Below, piece after piece: positions 28,598 to 37,919 of a DNA stretch of 64,000 nt (position 1 is the stretch's first letter; each line of letters begins with the position of its first letter). The translations under genes were made by a program, and so were the position numbers. Origin of the DNA: Rhizobium sp. Leaf371 (lineage in GTDB: Bacteria; Pseudomonadota; Alphaproteobacteria; Rhizobiales; Rhizobiaceae); NCBI RefSeq assembly GCF_001424045.1, contig NZ_LMQB01000001.1, positions 2 to 64,001 of the forward strand. Reading direction: 5' to 3'. The notes beneath the pieces were generated by a model. It had not been told where the DNA came from. It saw only the letters and a list, made by a program, of their open reading frames with translations, and searched no databases.

Positions 28598-29659
28598 ACT
28601 GTAGTCCGTTCAACCAGGCCTGGACCTCAGCAACAGCTAGCAAAATGCTTTGGGTGGCCTGAAACTTCGGGACGCGGTTTGTGGGTTCTCGAAGCAGATT
28701 AGGCTGATGGGAGAGTGCTGTCGACAAATCGGCGGTATTGGCGGAGTTTGGGCTACAATAGCGTCGTTTCGAATGCCTTTCTCCATCGAGCAGCGTTGTT
28801 TCCAATCCTTCAGGCGGTCGAGCATCACAAGCTACGATGCTTGGCGATACGAGCTGCTTTATGAGTACTGCAAACGGGCGCAAGACAATATTTTGGTGGG
28901 TTGACCCAAGCCGTCGGTGCGTCAAGCGATTGCCGTCCCAGTCGCTTGCATAGCCAAGGACAGGACCGGTGGCATGGTCTTTTGGCGAACAGTTGATCGA
29001 CATGGCCGCGGCCTGGCTATGATAGCGGCTGTATCATCCGTGCCAATTTGCCCGCTGTTCAGCGGGCCGCTTAGGCGGTGGATAGAGCGGCCTCGCCCTT
29101 GGGAATCGTCGCTCGCCTGCTGTTTTTTCAGGGGGCAATTGAACGCAGGAAACGTCCCTAAATACGTGACGCTCGATTCCGCCAACGGCGCAACAACTAA
29201 ACATTTTTCTCGAAGTATAGTTTGTATTCGTCGAAGGCGGTGGATGATGTCACGCTGCGATCTGCAGAACGCGTCGCTCAACCAATCGCAGGAATCGTTG
29301 GTTGTGAGCCCCCGCAACCAAAACACACCACAGATAAAAACCGACACACCAAAACCCCCGCGCCGTAATGGCCGGGGGTTTTGGTGTTTCTGGGATGCGT
29401 GACGCGGGGGAGGGGATGGCGTGCCTTCTGGCCGGGTGCTGCACCGCATGCTCGGCCGGTAGGGGCATCCGATGGTGCTGGGTGTTCAACCATGCTGGAC
29501 GGTGGAGAACGTGATCGACATTGCCGGGACTGATGGGGCGGGGACGATGGCGGTCAAGCCATCGTCACCCCCGCGACCTTGATCCTGATCGAGGTCGCCC
29601 GAGGCATCGGAATTTGCCATGATGGCGCTTTCGTCTTCATCCAGATCGTCGCGCTCCCG
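28598..29659. other. About 1 kb without a supported gene; right edge of the accessory block
   Basis: Several short open stretches exist but none has a ribosome-binding site together with a credible protein. A short hairpin lies at 29,050-29,067 (arms GCCCGCT and AGCGGGC) and a strong one at 29,346-29,387. On its right side base composition changes to the GC-rich, ordinary chromosomal style. The segment may hold decayed genes or an untracked small RNA. Confidence 0.5.
29346..29389 (+). terminator. Strong rho-independent-type hairpin
   Basis: Arms ACACCAAAACCCCC (29,346-29,359) and GGGGGTTTTGGTGT (29,374-29,387) pair perfectly over 14 bases with a 14-base loop. A short T run follows on the plus strand. 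No convincing gene ends just upstream, so it may serve a small RNA or a lost gene. Confidence 0.6.
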
Positions 29660-30754
29660 ATGCCCTTCATTCCGCTGCCCTTCGTTGTTGCCCTGCTGCT
29701 TCTCCTGCTTCTCGCCACCGTGCTTCGACGGGACGAGGGGGTGTCGCGGCGTCTTGCGCTGATCGTCTTGATCGTCATCGGCATCTGGCAATCGGTCCTC
29801 TCCGGGCTGCGCTGGGGCTATGACGTGCAGGCGATGATGTTTCTGGCGCCTGTCGGGCCGGCGCTCGTTCCGCCGCTTGCCTATGCCGGTGTTGAAAATC
29901 TCGTGCGGAGGAAGAGGCCGTGGGGGTGGTGGCGGTATGGGGTTCATGGGCTTCCCGCCCTGGCAATCGTGCTGCTCCTCATTCTGGCGCGGGAGGCGAT
30001 CGATGCGGCTTTGATCGCGATCTTCGTCGGCTATGCCCTTGCCATTCTCCGTCTCATGCGGCCCGGCACGGATGCCTTGCGACTGGCGCCGTTCGAGGGC
30101 GCGGCGCCGGCCTATCGCGCCAGTCTGTTCACAGCACTTTGCCTTCTTCTCTCGGCAGCCGTCGATCTGTTCGTCGTTCTGGATCTCGCCTGGGCGCAAG
30201 GCGCCTATGTCCGGCCGGTGATCGCAATCGCCAATCTCTGCCTGCTCGTGATCCTGTCGATCGCAGCCGCATCGACCGGTGCGCCGCCGGAACGGGTCCC
30301 GGTCCTGCCGTCCGCTCCGGACGTTCCGGGGTTCGAAGCGCCGGCTTTCGAAGGGCCGGTCCCCGAGGCAGCAACCGCCGAAGAGGCCGGGACGATGGAC
30401 GCCATCGAACGCCTGCAGACAAAGCGCGTCTATCGCGACGTCGATCTCAACCTCGACCGCCTGGCCCGCAAGGCCGGAATACCCGCCCGCCAGATCTCCG
30501 CCGCCATCAACCGCGCAACCGGAAAGAACGTCTCGCAATATGTCAACGAGCAGCGCATCGCGGAGGCCTGCCGGCTGCTGACGGAGACCGGGCGTTCGGT
30601 CACCGAAATCATGTTCGATGTCGGCTTTCAGACAAAATCGAATTTCAACCGCGAGTTCAAGCGCGTGACCGAGATGACGCCGCTGCAATGGCGGGAGAAA
30701 GCGTCCTCGAACGCGATCGAGCACGACCTCCATCCCGTTTCAGGTCTCGACTGA
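29660..30754 (+). CDS. Membrane-bound AraC-family transcription regulator
   Basis: 364 aa. The N-terminal 220 residues form about six or seven membrane helices. After a Pro-rich linker, the C-terminal 100 residues are an AraC/XylS helix-turn-helix pair, with LDRLARKAGIPARQISAAI and then RSVTEIMFDVGFQTKSNFN and FKRVTEMTPLQWR. Regulators of this build sense a signal in or near the membrane and activate neighbouring genes. It is directly upstream of, and in line with, the MacAB-like exporter genes, which it probably controls. The start is uncertain: ATG 29660 begins at the first membrane helix, and a TTG at 29579 is also in frame. Neither has a good ribosome-binding site. Confidence 0.82.
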   Translation: MPFIPLPFVVALLLLLLLATVLRRDEGVSRRLALIVLIVIGIWQSVLSGLRWGYDVQAMMFLAPVGPALVPPLAYAGVENLVRRKRPWGWWRYGVHGLPALAIVLLLILAREAIDAALIAIFVGYALAILRLMRPGTDALRLAPFEGAAPAYRASLFTALCLLLSAAVDLFVVLDLAWAQGAYVRPVIAIANLCLLVILSIAAASTGAPPERVPVLPSAPDVPGFEAPAFEGPVPEAATAEEAGTMDAIERLQTKRVYRDVDLNLDRLARKAGIPARQISAAINRATGKNVSQYVNEQRIAEACRLLTETGRSVTEIMFDVGFQTKSNFNREFKRVTEMTPLQWREKASSNAIEHDLHPVSGLD

Positions 30755-30779
30755 GATCGGCGATCGTCAGTCTGGGGGC

Positions 30780-31880
30780 ATGAAACACCAGATCGACCAT
30801 CCCACACCTCACGCCCTCTCCCTCGTCGAGACGCTTCAATCCTTCTCGTCCGAGGCAAGGCCAGCTTCCATCCCGACGCGTGATCCATCGCGTCGGCCTA
30901 TCATCGCCATCGGCGTCCTTGTTCTCATGGCCGGCGCAGGCAGTGCGGCCTTGCTGTTTTCGCACGGTGCGGACGTCTTTTCTGGACGGACGGCATCGCC
31001 GCCGCGGGACCAGACGGCCGCGCCCCAGACACCGGCATCGTCTGCATCCGATGCGGTTGCCCCGTCGCCGGCCGTGCCCTTGGCCGTTCGCGAAATCACC
31101 GGCTCGGGCTTCGTCGTCGCAGAGCAGGGAACCCGGATTTTTTCGCGATATGAAGGCCGGGTCATCACGGTTGCCGTCGATATTGGCGATCTCGTGCGGC
31201 GCGGGCAGGTGCTCGTCGTGCTGGAAGATCGCGATGCCAGGTTCGCGCTCGAGCAGGCACAAGCCGCACAGGCCGCCGCGCAGCTGCAAGAGGCCGCACG
31301 GAGCATCGACCTTTCGCAAGCCGAGGCCGAACGCGACCGGACAGACCGGCTCTTTGCGAGCGACGCCGTGTCCAGACAGGCGCTCGATCAGGCCCGCCTT
31401 CGGCGGGATCAGGCCGAGAATGCCGCGGCGCAGGCGCGCCAGGCGGTCGAAAGTGCGGGAATTTCGCTTCGCATCGCGCAGGAGCGTCTCGAGGAGCAGA
31501 TGATTTCCGCACCCTTCTCGGGAAGGGTGACCGGCCTCTCCGTGCATGTCGGCGATACGGTTCTGTCGCGCGCCGACAGTGTTCGCGAAGAGCAGAGCCT
31601 GATGACGCTGACCGATATGAACCGCCTCGTGATCGATGCGGATGTGGCGGAGACCACGGTCGCGGTGCTGACGCCGGGGCTTGCCGGCGAGGCCGTGCTC
31701 GATGCGTTTCCGGACAAGCCATTTCGGGTTGCAATCCGGCGTCTTGCGCCGGTCGCCTCGGCTGAAAAGGGAACGGTGGCGCTCCGCCTCGACCTCGTTG
31801 ATCCGCCGCAGGGGCTGCGGCCCAACATGGCGGCGCGCATTCGCATTCCCATCCACCCGACAGGAGATATCGCGCCATGA
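30780..31880 (+). CDS. Periplasmic adaptor (membrane fusion) protein of ABC exporter
   Basis: 366 aa, HlyD/MacA/DevB type. A membrane anchor lies at residues 40-61. Then come a lipoyl-like half (FSRYEGRVITVAVDIGDLV, then GQVLVVLEDRDA), a helical hairpin (about residues 155-230, Ala/Gln/Arg rich coiled coil), the second lipoyl half (MISAPFSGRVTGLSV HVGD) and a beta-barrel part. Adaptors link an inner-membrane transporter to an outer-membrane channel. The gene overlaps the ATPase gene by four bases (ATGA). The substrate is not visible; macrolides, peptides and lipids are all known for relatives. Confidence 0.88.
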   Translation: MKHQIDHPTPHALSLVETLQSFSSEARPASIPTRDPSRRPIIAIGVLVLMAGAGSAALLFSHGADVFSGRTASPPRDQTAAPQTPASSASDAVAPSPAVPLAVREITGSGFVVAEQGTRIFSRYEGRVITVAVDIGDLVRRGQVLVVLEDRDARFALEQAQAAQAAAQLQEAARSIDLSQAEAERDRTDRLFASDAVSRQALDQARLRRDQAENAAAQARQAVESAGISLRIAQERLEEQMISAPFSGRVTGLSVHVGDTVLSRADSVREEQSLMTLTDMNRLVIDADVAETTVAVLTPGLAGEAVLDAFPDKPFRVAIRRLAPVASAEKGTVALRLDLVDPPQGLRPNMAARIRIPIHPTGDIAP

Positions 31881-32581
31881 CGGAAACGCCGGACATCTAC
31901 ATTCGACTGGAGAGCGTCAGCAAAGCCTATCGTATTGCCGGGCAGGCAATCCCGATCTTTTCCGGCCTCGATCTGGCGATCCCCCGCGGCGACTTCGTGG
32001 CCGTCATGGGGCCTTCCGGCTCCGGAAAATCGACGCTTCTCAACATGCTGGCCGGGATCGACCGACCGGATGCCGGGCGCGTGCGCATCGGCACGCATCA
32101 GCTCGACCAGATGGGCGAGGCGGCCCGTGGCGCCTGGCGGGCGCATCACATGGGCATCGTCTTTCAGTTCTACAATCTTCTGCCCATGCTGAATGCCGCG
32201 GAGAATGTCGAACTCCCGCTTCTTCTGAAGCCTCTCTCGGCGCGGGAGCGGCGTCTGCGGGTGGAGCGCGTGCTCGATCTCGTCGGGCTCTCCGGACGCG
32301 AGCGGCAATATCCCGGCATGATGTCGGGCGGTCAGCAACAGCGCGTCGGCATCGCCCGGGCTATCGTCGCCGATCCGGGCCTTCTGCTTTGCGACGAGCC
32401 GACCGGCGATCTCGATCGCACGTCCGCCGATGACATCCTGGAGATGTTGCAGACGCTTAATCAGGTGCTCGGCAAGACGATCCTCATGGTGACGCACGAT
32501 CCGCAGGCGGCCCGGCTTGCGAAGCGGACGCTGCATCTCGACAAAGGTGTTTTCGTCGAAGAGGCGAGGGCGCCTCGATGA
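31877..32581 (+). CDS. ABC transporter ATPase, MacB/LolD type
   Basis: 234 aa, a single nucleotide-binding domain. Walker A is GPSGSGKST (residues about 47-55), the signature is [14 protein letters not shown], and Walker B is [12 protein letters not shown]. The [18 protein letters not shown] stretch is typical of the LolD/MacB/FtsE branch that works with FtsX-type permeases. It overlaps both neighbours by four bases, so the exporter genes are coupled. It powers the mechanotransmission exporter encoded here. Confidence 0.93.
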   Translation: MTETPDIYIRLESVSKAYRIAGQAIPIFSGLDLAIPRGDFVAVMGPSGSGKSTLLNMLAGIDRPDAGRVRIGTHQLDQMGEAARGAWRAHHMGIVFQFYNLLPMLNAAENVELPLLLKPLSARERRLRVERVLDLVGLSGRERQYPGMMSGGQQQRVGIARAIVADPGLLLCDEPTGDLDRTSADDILEMLQTLNQVLGKTILMVTHDPQAARLAKRTLHLDKGVFVEEARAPR

Positions 32582-33720
32582 GCTTTTACTCTCTCGCGAA
32601 ACGCAACGCGCTGCGGAAACCCCTGCGCGCCGTTCTCCTCATCATCTGTATCGCCATCGCGTTCCTGATCTATGGCCTGACGACGAGTTTCCTTGGGGGA
32701 GCCCAGAGCGCTTCGGCGGCGAGCGAGGATATCCTCGGTATCACCAGTGCCGGCGGGCGGGCACAGGCGCTGCCGATCCAGTTGCTGTCCAGACTTGCCG
32801 ACATCCCCGACGTCGCCGCCGTCGGCTATGTCGCGCGCCTGCGGGGCTATGCGGGTGTCGAGAAGAACAGGATTGCCGTCAGCGCGGCGGATATGCCGCG
32901 ATTGATGCAGGTCAACGGCAAGGGCCTGGGTCTGACGCCGGCGCTGCTCTCGGCCATGGACGGCGCGCGTGACCGCGTGCTCGTCGGCCGGGCGCTGGCC
33001 GAGGCACAGGGCTGGGTGGTCGGTCAGCGCGTGACCATCACGGCGTTCGATGTGTTCCGGCAGGCGGGCGGTCGCGACTGGCGGTTCGAGATTGCCGGCA
33101 TTTTCGACGGCGAGACGGCCTCGACCGATACCTATTTCATGATTGCCCGCTTCGACTATGTGAACGCTGTCCGGGCGCGCGGACGGGATATGGTCGATGC
33201 CTTCGTCGTCTTGCCATCGCCGGCCGTGTCTCCAGCCGTTCTCGCCGCCCGGATCGATGCGCGGTTTTCCAGCTCCGCCACGCCCACGCAGACCCAGTCG
33301 GAGAAGCAGTTCCTGGAGGCGTTCCTCCGGCAATATGCCGATGTCGGGCTGATCGTGAACCTCGTCGTCGGCGCGGCTTTCGTCACGCTGCTGATGATCG
33401 TGATCAACACGATGATCTTCGCGATCCGGGAGCGGACCTTCGAGATCGGCGTCTTGAAGACGCTCGGCTTCTCGCGGGGCCATATCGTCGCGCTCGTTCT
33501 GGTGGAGACCTTCTTCGTCGTACTGCTTGGCGGGAGCGTCGGGTTGTCTCTGGCATGGCTTGCCGCGCAGCTTGCCGGAGCCGAGCTCGGGCTCGTCTTT
33601 TCGGGTGCGGTGCTCGCCAAGGGTGTGGCGATCATGGTCGCGCTCAGTCTTGCGACCGGCGCGCTTCCGGCCATCGCGGCGCTTCGCATTCCCGTCATCA
33701 ACGCCTTCAGAACACGGTGA
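32578..33720 (+). CDS. ABC exporter permease, FtsX/MacB type (first)
   Basis: 380 aa. One membrane helix near the N-terminus (about 18-37), a large periplasmic domain (about 40-245), then three membrane helices with the cytoplasmic RTFEIGVLKTLGF coupling motif between them. This is the FtsX/MacB_PCD fold. With the second permease it forms the membrane part of a DevBCA- or MacAB-like exporter. It overlaps the ATPase gene by four bases and ends five bases before the second permease. Confidence 0.9.
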   Translation: MSFYSLAKRNALRKPLRAVLLIICIAIAFLIYGLTTSFLGGAQSASAASEDILGITSAGGRAQALPIQLLSRLADIPDVAAVGYVARLRGYAGVEKNRIAVSAADMPRLMQVNGKGLGLTPALLSAMDGARDRVLVGRALAEAQGWVVGQRVTITAFDVFRQAGGRDWRFEIAGIFDGETASTDTYFMIARFDYVNAVRARGRDMVDAFVVLPSPAVSPAVLAARIDARFSSSATPTQTQSEKQFLEAFLRQYADVGLIVNLVVGAAFVTLLMIVINTMIFAIRERTFEIGVLKTLGFSRGHIVALVLVETFFVVLLGGSVGLSLAWLAAQLAGAELGLVFSGAVLAKGVAIMVALSLATGALPAIAALRIPVINAFRTR

Positions 33721-33725
33721 TCTCC

Positions 33726-34925
33726 ATGTCCATGCTTCTCAGACAGACCGGCATCCTCATCCGTGTCAATCTTCTCAGCCTGCCGCGTCGTCTGGCCATC
33801 TCCCTGTCGATGGCCTTGTCCATCGCCCTCGTCGTTTGCGTGCTTGCCGGTTTTCTGGCTTTGGCCAAGGGTTTCGAGCGCGCGCTTGCCGGAGCGGGAT
33901 CGCCCCGGGTGGCCGTGGTTCTCGGCGGCGGCACGCAGCAGGAAAGCGGTTCGGATATTCCGGCCGAGGCCGTCCGCACCCTGCAGGCGACGACGGGCGA
34001 TATCGGCGTCGTCCGGGATGCGGCAGGACAACTGGTCGCCTCGCGGGAGATCGTGGTGGCGGTGGACGTCGAGACGGCCGGCGACGAGGCGGCCCGCACC
34101 ATTGCTGTCCGTGGCATGGATCGCGCGGGAGCCGCCATGCGCGATCAGGTTGCGCTATCGGCAGGGCGGCTCTTCGTGCCGGGTGCGCGGGAGATCGTCG
34201 TCGGCGACCAGCTTGCCGCCACGCTCGGCATGACGGTCGGCCGCAGCGTCCGGCTTGGCGCCGTGGACTGGACGGTGGTCGGGCAGTTTTCGGCGCATGG
34301 CAGCGCGTTCGAGTCCGAGATCTGGGCCGATCTCGATGCGGTGCGTGCGGCCTTCGATCGGGAAAATGCGGTGCAGAGCCTGCGCCTGCGATTGATGGAC
34401 CCGTCCGGGCTCGGGCGTCTGCAGGCCCGATTGGCGACGGTCGGAACGGTGCCTTTGTCTGCGCTGTCGGAGGCGGATCTCTATGCGGCGCAATCGGGCC
34501 GCACGGCGCGGCTCATCCGCCTTTTCGCCTGGCCGCTGGCCTTGCTGATGGCGCTCGGCGCGACGGCGGGGGCGCTGAACACGATGATGAGTTCGGTGTC
34601 CGACAGGACGGTCGAGATCGCCACGGTCCGGGCGCTCGGTTTCCGACGATCTGCCGCCTTCGTCGGAACCTGGGTGGAAGCGTTGTGCCTGGCCGCTGTC
34701 GGCGTGGTCCTCGGCCTCGTCGTGTCCTGGCTCGCCTTCAATGGCTGGCAGGCCAGCACCATCGGGGCCAACAATGCGCGGCTCGCCTTCCAGCTGTCGG
34801 TGACGCCGGATGTCGCTGTCGTCGCCGGGCTGCTCGGCCTGGCGATCGGCGCGCTCGGCGGTCTTGTTCCGGCGTTTGCCGCCACGCGCCTGCCGCTGAC
34901 GGCGGCTCTTCGGGCGCGAGGCTAG
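33726..34925 (+). CDS. ABC exporter permease, FtsX/MacB type (second)
   Basis: 399 aa with the same plan as its neighbour: one N-terminal helix (about 20-42), a periplasmic domain, three C-terminal helices and the coupling motif VEIATVRALGF. Two distinct permeases plus one ATPase suggest a heterodimer, as in Lol-type or DevC-like exporters, rather than a MacB homodimer. ATG 33726 is the first start after the preceding stop. The gene is the last of the exporter operon and converges on the metallophosphoesterase gene with 10 bases between. Confidence 0.9.
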   Translation: MSMLLRQTGILIRVNLLSLPRRLAISLSMALSIALVVCVLAGFLALAKGFERALAGAGSPRVAVVLGGGTQQESGSDIPAEAVRTLQATTGDIGVVRDAAGQLVASREIVVAVDVETAGDEAARTIAVRGMDRAGAAMRDQVALSAGRLFVPGAREIVVGDQLAATLGMTVGRSVRLGAVDWTVVGQFSAHGSAFESEIWADLDAVRAAFDRENAVQSLRLRLMDPSGLGRLQARLATVGTVPLSALSEADLYAAQSGRTARLIRLFAWPLALLMALGATAGALNTMMSSVSDRTVEIATVRALGFRRSAAFVGTWVEALCLAAVGVVLGLVVSWLAFNGWQASTIGANNARLAFQLSVTPDVAVVAGLLGLAIGALGGLVPAFAATRLPLTAALRARG

Positions 34926-34935
34926 GTGACGTCTT

Positions 34936-36054
34936 CTATCCCTTGCGGCGGAAGGTGATGACCGTGAGTTCCGAAGGGCGGCCGAGGCGGAGCGCGAAGC
35001 CGGGCCAGAGGCCGGTGCCATTGTTGACGTAAAGCTGCAGGCCGCCGACCGTGTAGAGGCCGGAGACGAAACCGTTGTTCGGGCCGGAAACGAGGCGGTC
35101 GAGGCCGATCACCATGCCGCCATGGGTGTGGCCCGAAAGCTGCAACGCGACCCCGGCTGCCGCGGCCGTCTGCGCCTCGCGCGGCTGGTGGTCGAGAAGG
35201 ATGATCGGCGCGTCGGACGGCGCGCCCTTCAGGGCTTGCGCCAGATCGGGGCCGGGCAGGCCGTTGGCGCGCGCGGAAAGATCGGTTACGCCCGCAATGG
35301 TGATCGAGCCACCGTCCCGGGCGACCGACACATGCGCGTTTTCGAGCACCGTCATGCCGAGCGAGGCAAAATGGGCCATCCATCCGGTATAGCCGAAGAA
35401 ATATTCGTGGTTGCCGGGAATGGCGATCACGCCGTCGCGGGCGCTGAGACCGGCGAGCGGCGCCACATCGTCGCGGCGGTTTTCCAGACTTCCGTCGATC
35501 AGGTCGCCGGTGATGACGATGACGTCCGGTGCGAGTGCATTGGCCTTCCCGACGACCGCTTCGGCCCAGGCTCGTGGAAAGAGCCGGCTGATATGCATGT
35601 CGGTCAGCTGCAGCATCCGATAGCCGTCGAAGGACGGCGGCAGGTCGGGAATGGCGATCTCGATCGATTTCAGCGGGGGAACGCGGATGGCATTGGCAAC
35701 GCCGATGCCTGCCGTGACCAGCGCCGTAACGCCCATGGCGTACCGGACCACTGGCGGCACGGCGATCCAGTGACCTTTCACGAGGGCGAGCCCGAGCGAC
35801 ACCAGATCGAGCGCGATCTGGAGAACGGCCAGAAGAATGATGGCACCGAACAGCAGGTTGAAGCCGATCACCAGCCAGCGCGGAAACTCCGGCGAGAAGA
35901 CGGAGCCCGAGGAGATGCGGCTGAACAGGTGATACTGGGAGGCCAGCAGAAGCAGGATGGCCAGAGCCGCCTTTGCCGACCAGAGCCAGGGAAGAGGCTG
36001 GATGAAGCGGACGAGGACGACCAGCCAGGGGAGGCCGAAGATGAGATGAAACAT
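34936..36054 (-). CDS. Membrane-anchored metallophosphoesterase, YkuE-like
   Basis: 372 aa. Four hydrophobic helices fill the first 130 residues. The catalytic domain follows, with LTDMHIS, VITGDLIDG, IPGNHEYFFGY, DHQP and SGHTHGGM, which are the metal-binding motifs of calcineurin-like phosphoesterases. It would hydrolyse a phosphoester outside the inner membrane, perhaps of a lipid as proposed for relatives such as YkuE and LpxG/LpxH-like enzymes. ATG 36054 is chosen because it begins at the first membrane helix. Single gene, convergent to the exporter operon. Confidence 0.9.
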   Translation of the reverse strand: MFHLIFGLPWLVVLVRFIQPLPWLWSAKAALAILLLLASQYHLFSRISSGSVFSPEFPRWLVIGFNLLFGAIILLAVLQIALDLVSLGLALVKGHWIAVPPVVRYAMGVTALVTAGIGVANAIRVPPLKSIEIAIPDLPPSFDGYRMLQLTDMHISRLFPRAWAEAVVGKANALAPDVIVITGDLIDGSLENRRDDVAPLAGLSARDGVIAIPGNHEYFFGYTGWMAHFASLGMTVLENAHVSVARDGGSITIAGVTDLSARANGLPGPDLAQALKGAPSDAPIILLDHQPREAQTAAAAGVALQLSGHTHGGMVIGLDRLVSGPNNGFVSGLYTVGGLQLYVNNGTGLWPGFALRLGRPSELTVITFRRKG

Positions 36055-36275
36055 GCGCCGCCGGCTGTGAGGATGAGGACAGGGTCTGGTGTAGCATACG
36101 ACGGCGATGCGGGACTGGACTTTCTTGCGAGCAAAAAGACCTTGGGGCAGAGAGCCCCGCCTGCGCATCGCGTTCCGGGCGACCGTGTCGTCGCCCGGCG
36201 GCTTTCAGCCCGTTCAGCCCGTTAGTCCTGGGGGGCGGGGCGCCCATTCCCGGACGGCCCGCAGGGCTGTCGGTC

Positions 36276-37532
36276 TTAGTCGATCGCGGGGTCGGCCGCG
36301 TATTGCGCGTCGGTCACCTTGTCGAGCCAGGTGACGACGCTGCCGTCAAGGGCTTCGGCCACCGCGAAGTGGACCATGGGCGTATCGGCGGCGGCGCCGT
36401 GCCAGTGCTTGACCAGCGGCGGAATCCACACGACGTCTCCGGGGCCGAAGGCCTCGCGCGGGCCGCCCTCCTTCTGCACCCAGCCCCGGCCGGAGACGAT
36501 GTAAAGCGTCTGGCCGAGCGGATGCGTGTGCCAGGCGGTGCGCGCCCCGGCCGGAAAGGACACGGTCGCGCCGCTGATGCGGGCGGGGTCCGTGCCCTTG
36601 TAGGGCGCGGAAATCTGCACATTTCCGGTGAAGTAAGCCTCCGGACCCGGCTTGGCGTCAGAGCCGGCACGGGTCAGGGTGATGTCGGGGTTTGCGGTCT
36701 CGGACGGTTCGGACATGGCTTCGGCTTTCTTTTCAGGACGGGCGGCCCCTTCATCACGGGCAGCAAGGACCTTTTCCAGGACGGGAACAGCCGACATGGC
36801 CCGCGGCCAGCCGGCATAGAAGCCGAGATGCGTCACGACCTCTGCAGCTTCCGTCGCCGTCAACCCGTTGTCCATGGCCCGGTTCAAATGAAATGGCAAC
36901 TGTTCGGGCTGGCCGATGGCAACGAGCGCGGCCATGGTGACAAGGCTGCGGTCCCGCGCGCTGAGATCCGGGCGCTGCCAGAGATCGCCGAAGAGAACCT
37001 CGTTCGTCAGCTCTGCAAGGGCCGGCGCGGTCGGCGCGACAGACGCATCGACCGTGCGGCGGCGTGTGGCTTCCGCTCCGGGCTCCAGCACGATCCGTCC
37101 CGCGTCGCTCTCGCCGACGGCTGCGATCTTGCGGGCCTCGAACACGGTCTTCGTCTCGGTCACGGCGGACATGGCATTCGGCCAGCCGGTATAGAAGGCG
37201 AGATGGGTGATGAGTTCGCCGATTTCCTGCGGCTTCACGCCATTGTCGAGCGCCCGCCCGACATGACCGCCGATTTGCGCTGTCCGGCCGGTGGCGACAA
37301 GGGCTGCGACGGTCACGAGGCTGCGATCACGGGCGGCAAGCTGCGGGCGGCGCCAGACGTCGCCGAAGAGGACGTCATCGGTAAAATGGCCGAGCCCCGG
37401 CGCGACATCGTAGACGGCTGCGGGCGCGATGCGGGTCCGCCGGGTTTCCCCGGCTTCGGTGCCGGTGGTTTCGGCGGCAGCGCCTGTGGCGGCAAGTGCC
37501 GAAAGGGCGATGGTGGTGGCTATGGTCTTCAT
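36276..37532 (-). CDS. Secreted double carboxymuconolactone-decarboxylase-like and cupin fusion
   Basis: 418 aa. ATG 37532 has GGAGG nine bases before it and gives a signal peptide (MKTIATTIALSALAATGAAA). Two CMD-like domains follow (about residues 40-130 and 165-255), each with FGDxWxRPxLxARDRSLVTxAALVA, HLxFYxGWPxAMSA. A cupin domain (about 300-400) has HTHPLGQTLYIVSG and KHWHGAA. The Cys-x-x-Cys of peroxidase-type CMD proteins such as AhpD is absent, so a hydratase, isomerase or decarboxylase role is more likely. Family members fused to cupins are found in bacterial secretomes, but the substrate here is unknown. It diverges from the response regulator gene. Confidence 0.85.
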   Translation of the reverse strand: MKTIATTIALSALAATGAAAETTGTEAGETRRTRIAPAAVYDVAPGLGHFTDDVLFGDVWRRPQLAARDRSLVTVAALVATGRTAQIGGHVGRALDNGVKPQEIGELITHLAFYTGWPNAMSAVTETKTVFEARKIAAVGESDAGRIVLEPGAEATRRRTVDASVAPTAPALAELTNEVLFGDLWQRPDLSARDRSLVTMAALVAIGQPEQLPFHLNRAMDNGLTATEAAEVVTHLGFYAGWPRAMSAVPVLEKVLAARDEGAARPEKKAEAMSEPSETANPDITLTRAGSDAKPGPEAYFTGNVQISAPYKGTDPARISGATVSFPAGARTAWHTHPLGQTLYIVSGRGWVQKEGGPREAFGPGDVVWIPPLVKHWHGAAADTPMVHFAVAEALDGSVVTWLDKVTDAQYAADPAID

Positions 37533-37919
37533 GAGGACCTCCGGTCGTTGGTCCGCACCCGGTGAATGGGAGGGGGCGTGCGGCACCATGCAGATAGGTG
37601 CTGGACGCGCCTGGATTAGCCCTCCAAAACCGCATGGACCTATCGATTTTCGCCATGAATGACCGTCTGCGGACATGCTTGCCCTGCCGGCCCGTCGTCT
37701 TCGCGCCGCAAAGCGCGCCGATACCGGACAGCCGCATCGCCGAGGATCTTGCGCAAGGGAGGCAATTGATTCTATCGCCTTCGTCCGCGGAACCGAACCG
37801 ACCGATGCGGGGTTCGGCACCGTTACGAAAGCCGGATGCCCGCCTGCAACGACAGGACCGAAACGCAAGGGCATCGGATCGGCGCAAAGAGGAAACGACA
37901 GGATGACGAGGTACGGGTT
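37533..37919. other. Divergent control region, no gene seen
   Basis: About 390 bases between the secreted CMD-cupin gene and the response regulator. It contains the GGAG ribosome-binding site of the leftward gene and a possible stress-type promoter toward the right (37,789-37,814). No protein with a plausible start was found. Confidence 0.5.
37789..37814 (+). promoter_or_regulatory. Possible EcfG-type promoter
   Basis: GGAAC (37,789-37,793) and GGTT (37,811-37,814) are 17 bases apart, close to the GGAAC-N16/17-CGTT pattern of the general stress sigma factor of alphaproteobacteria. The -10 part is not exact. It lies 105 bases before the response regulator start. Confidence 0.3.

Noticed and set aside
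28650-28904. 84-codon frame in the 1-kb gap
   Set aside because: No ribosome-binding site, no recognisable composition; kept as unassigned region.
29486-30733. 415-codon reverse frame over the AraC gene
   Set aside because: Very high in Arg, Gly and Asp, a mirror of GC-rich codon use; the forward frame has a clear AraC helix-turn-helix.
35122-36225. Long forward frame over the metallophosphoesterase
   Set aside because: Low-complexity shadow; the reverse frame has all metal-binding motifs.
36303-37565. Forward frame over the CMD-cupin gene
   Set aside because: Glycine and arginine rich shadow without start signals; the reverse protein has domains and a signal peptide.
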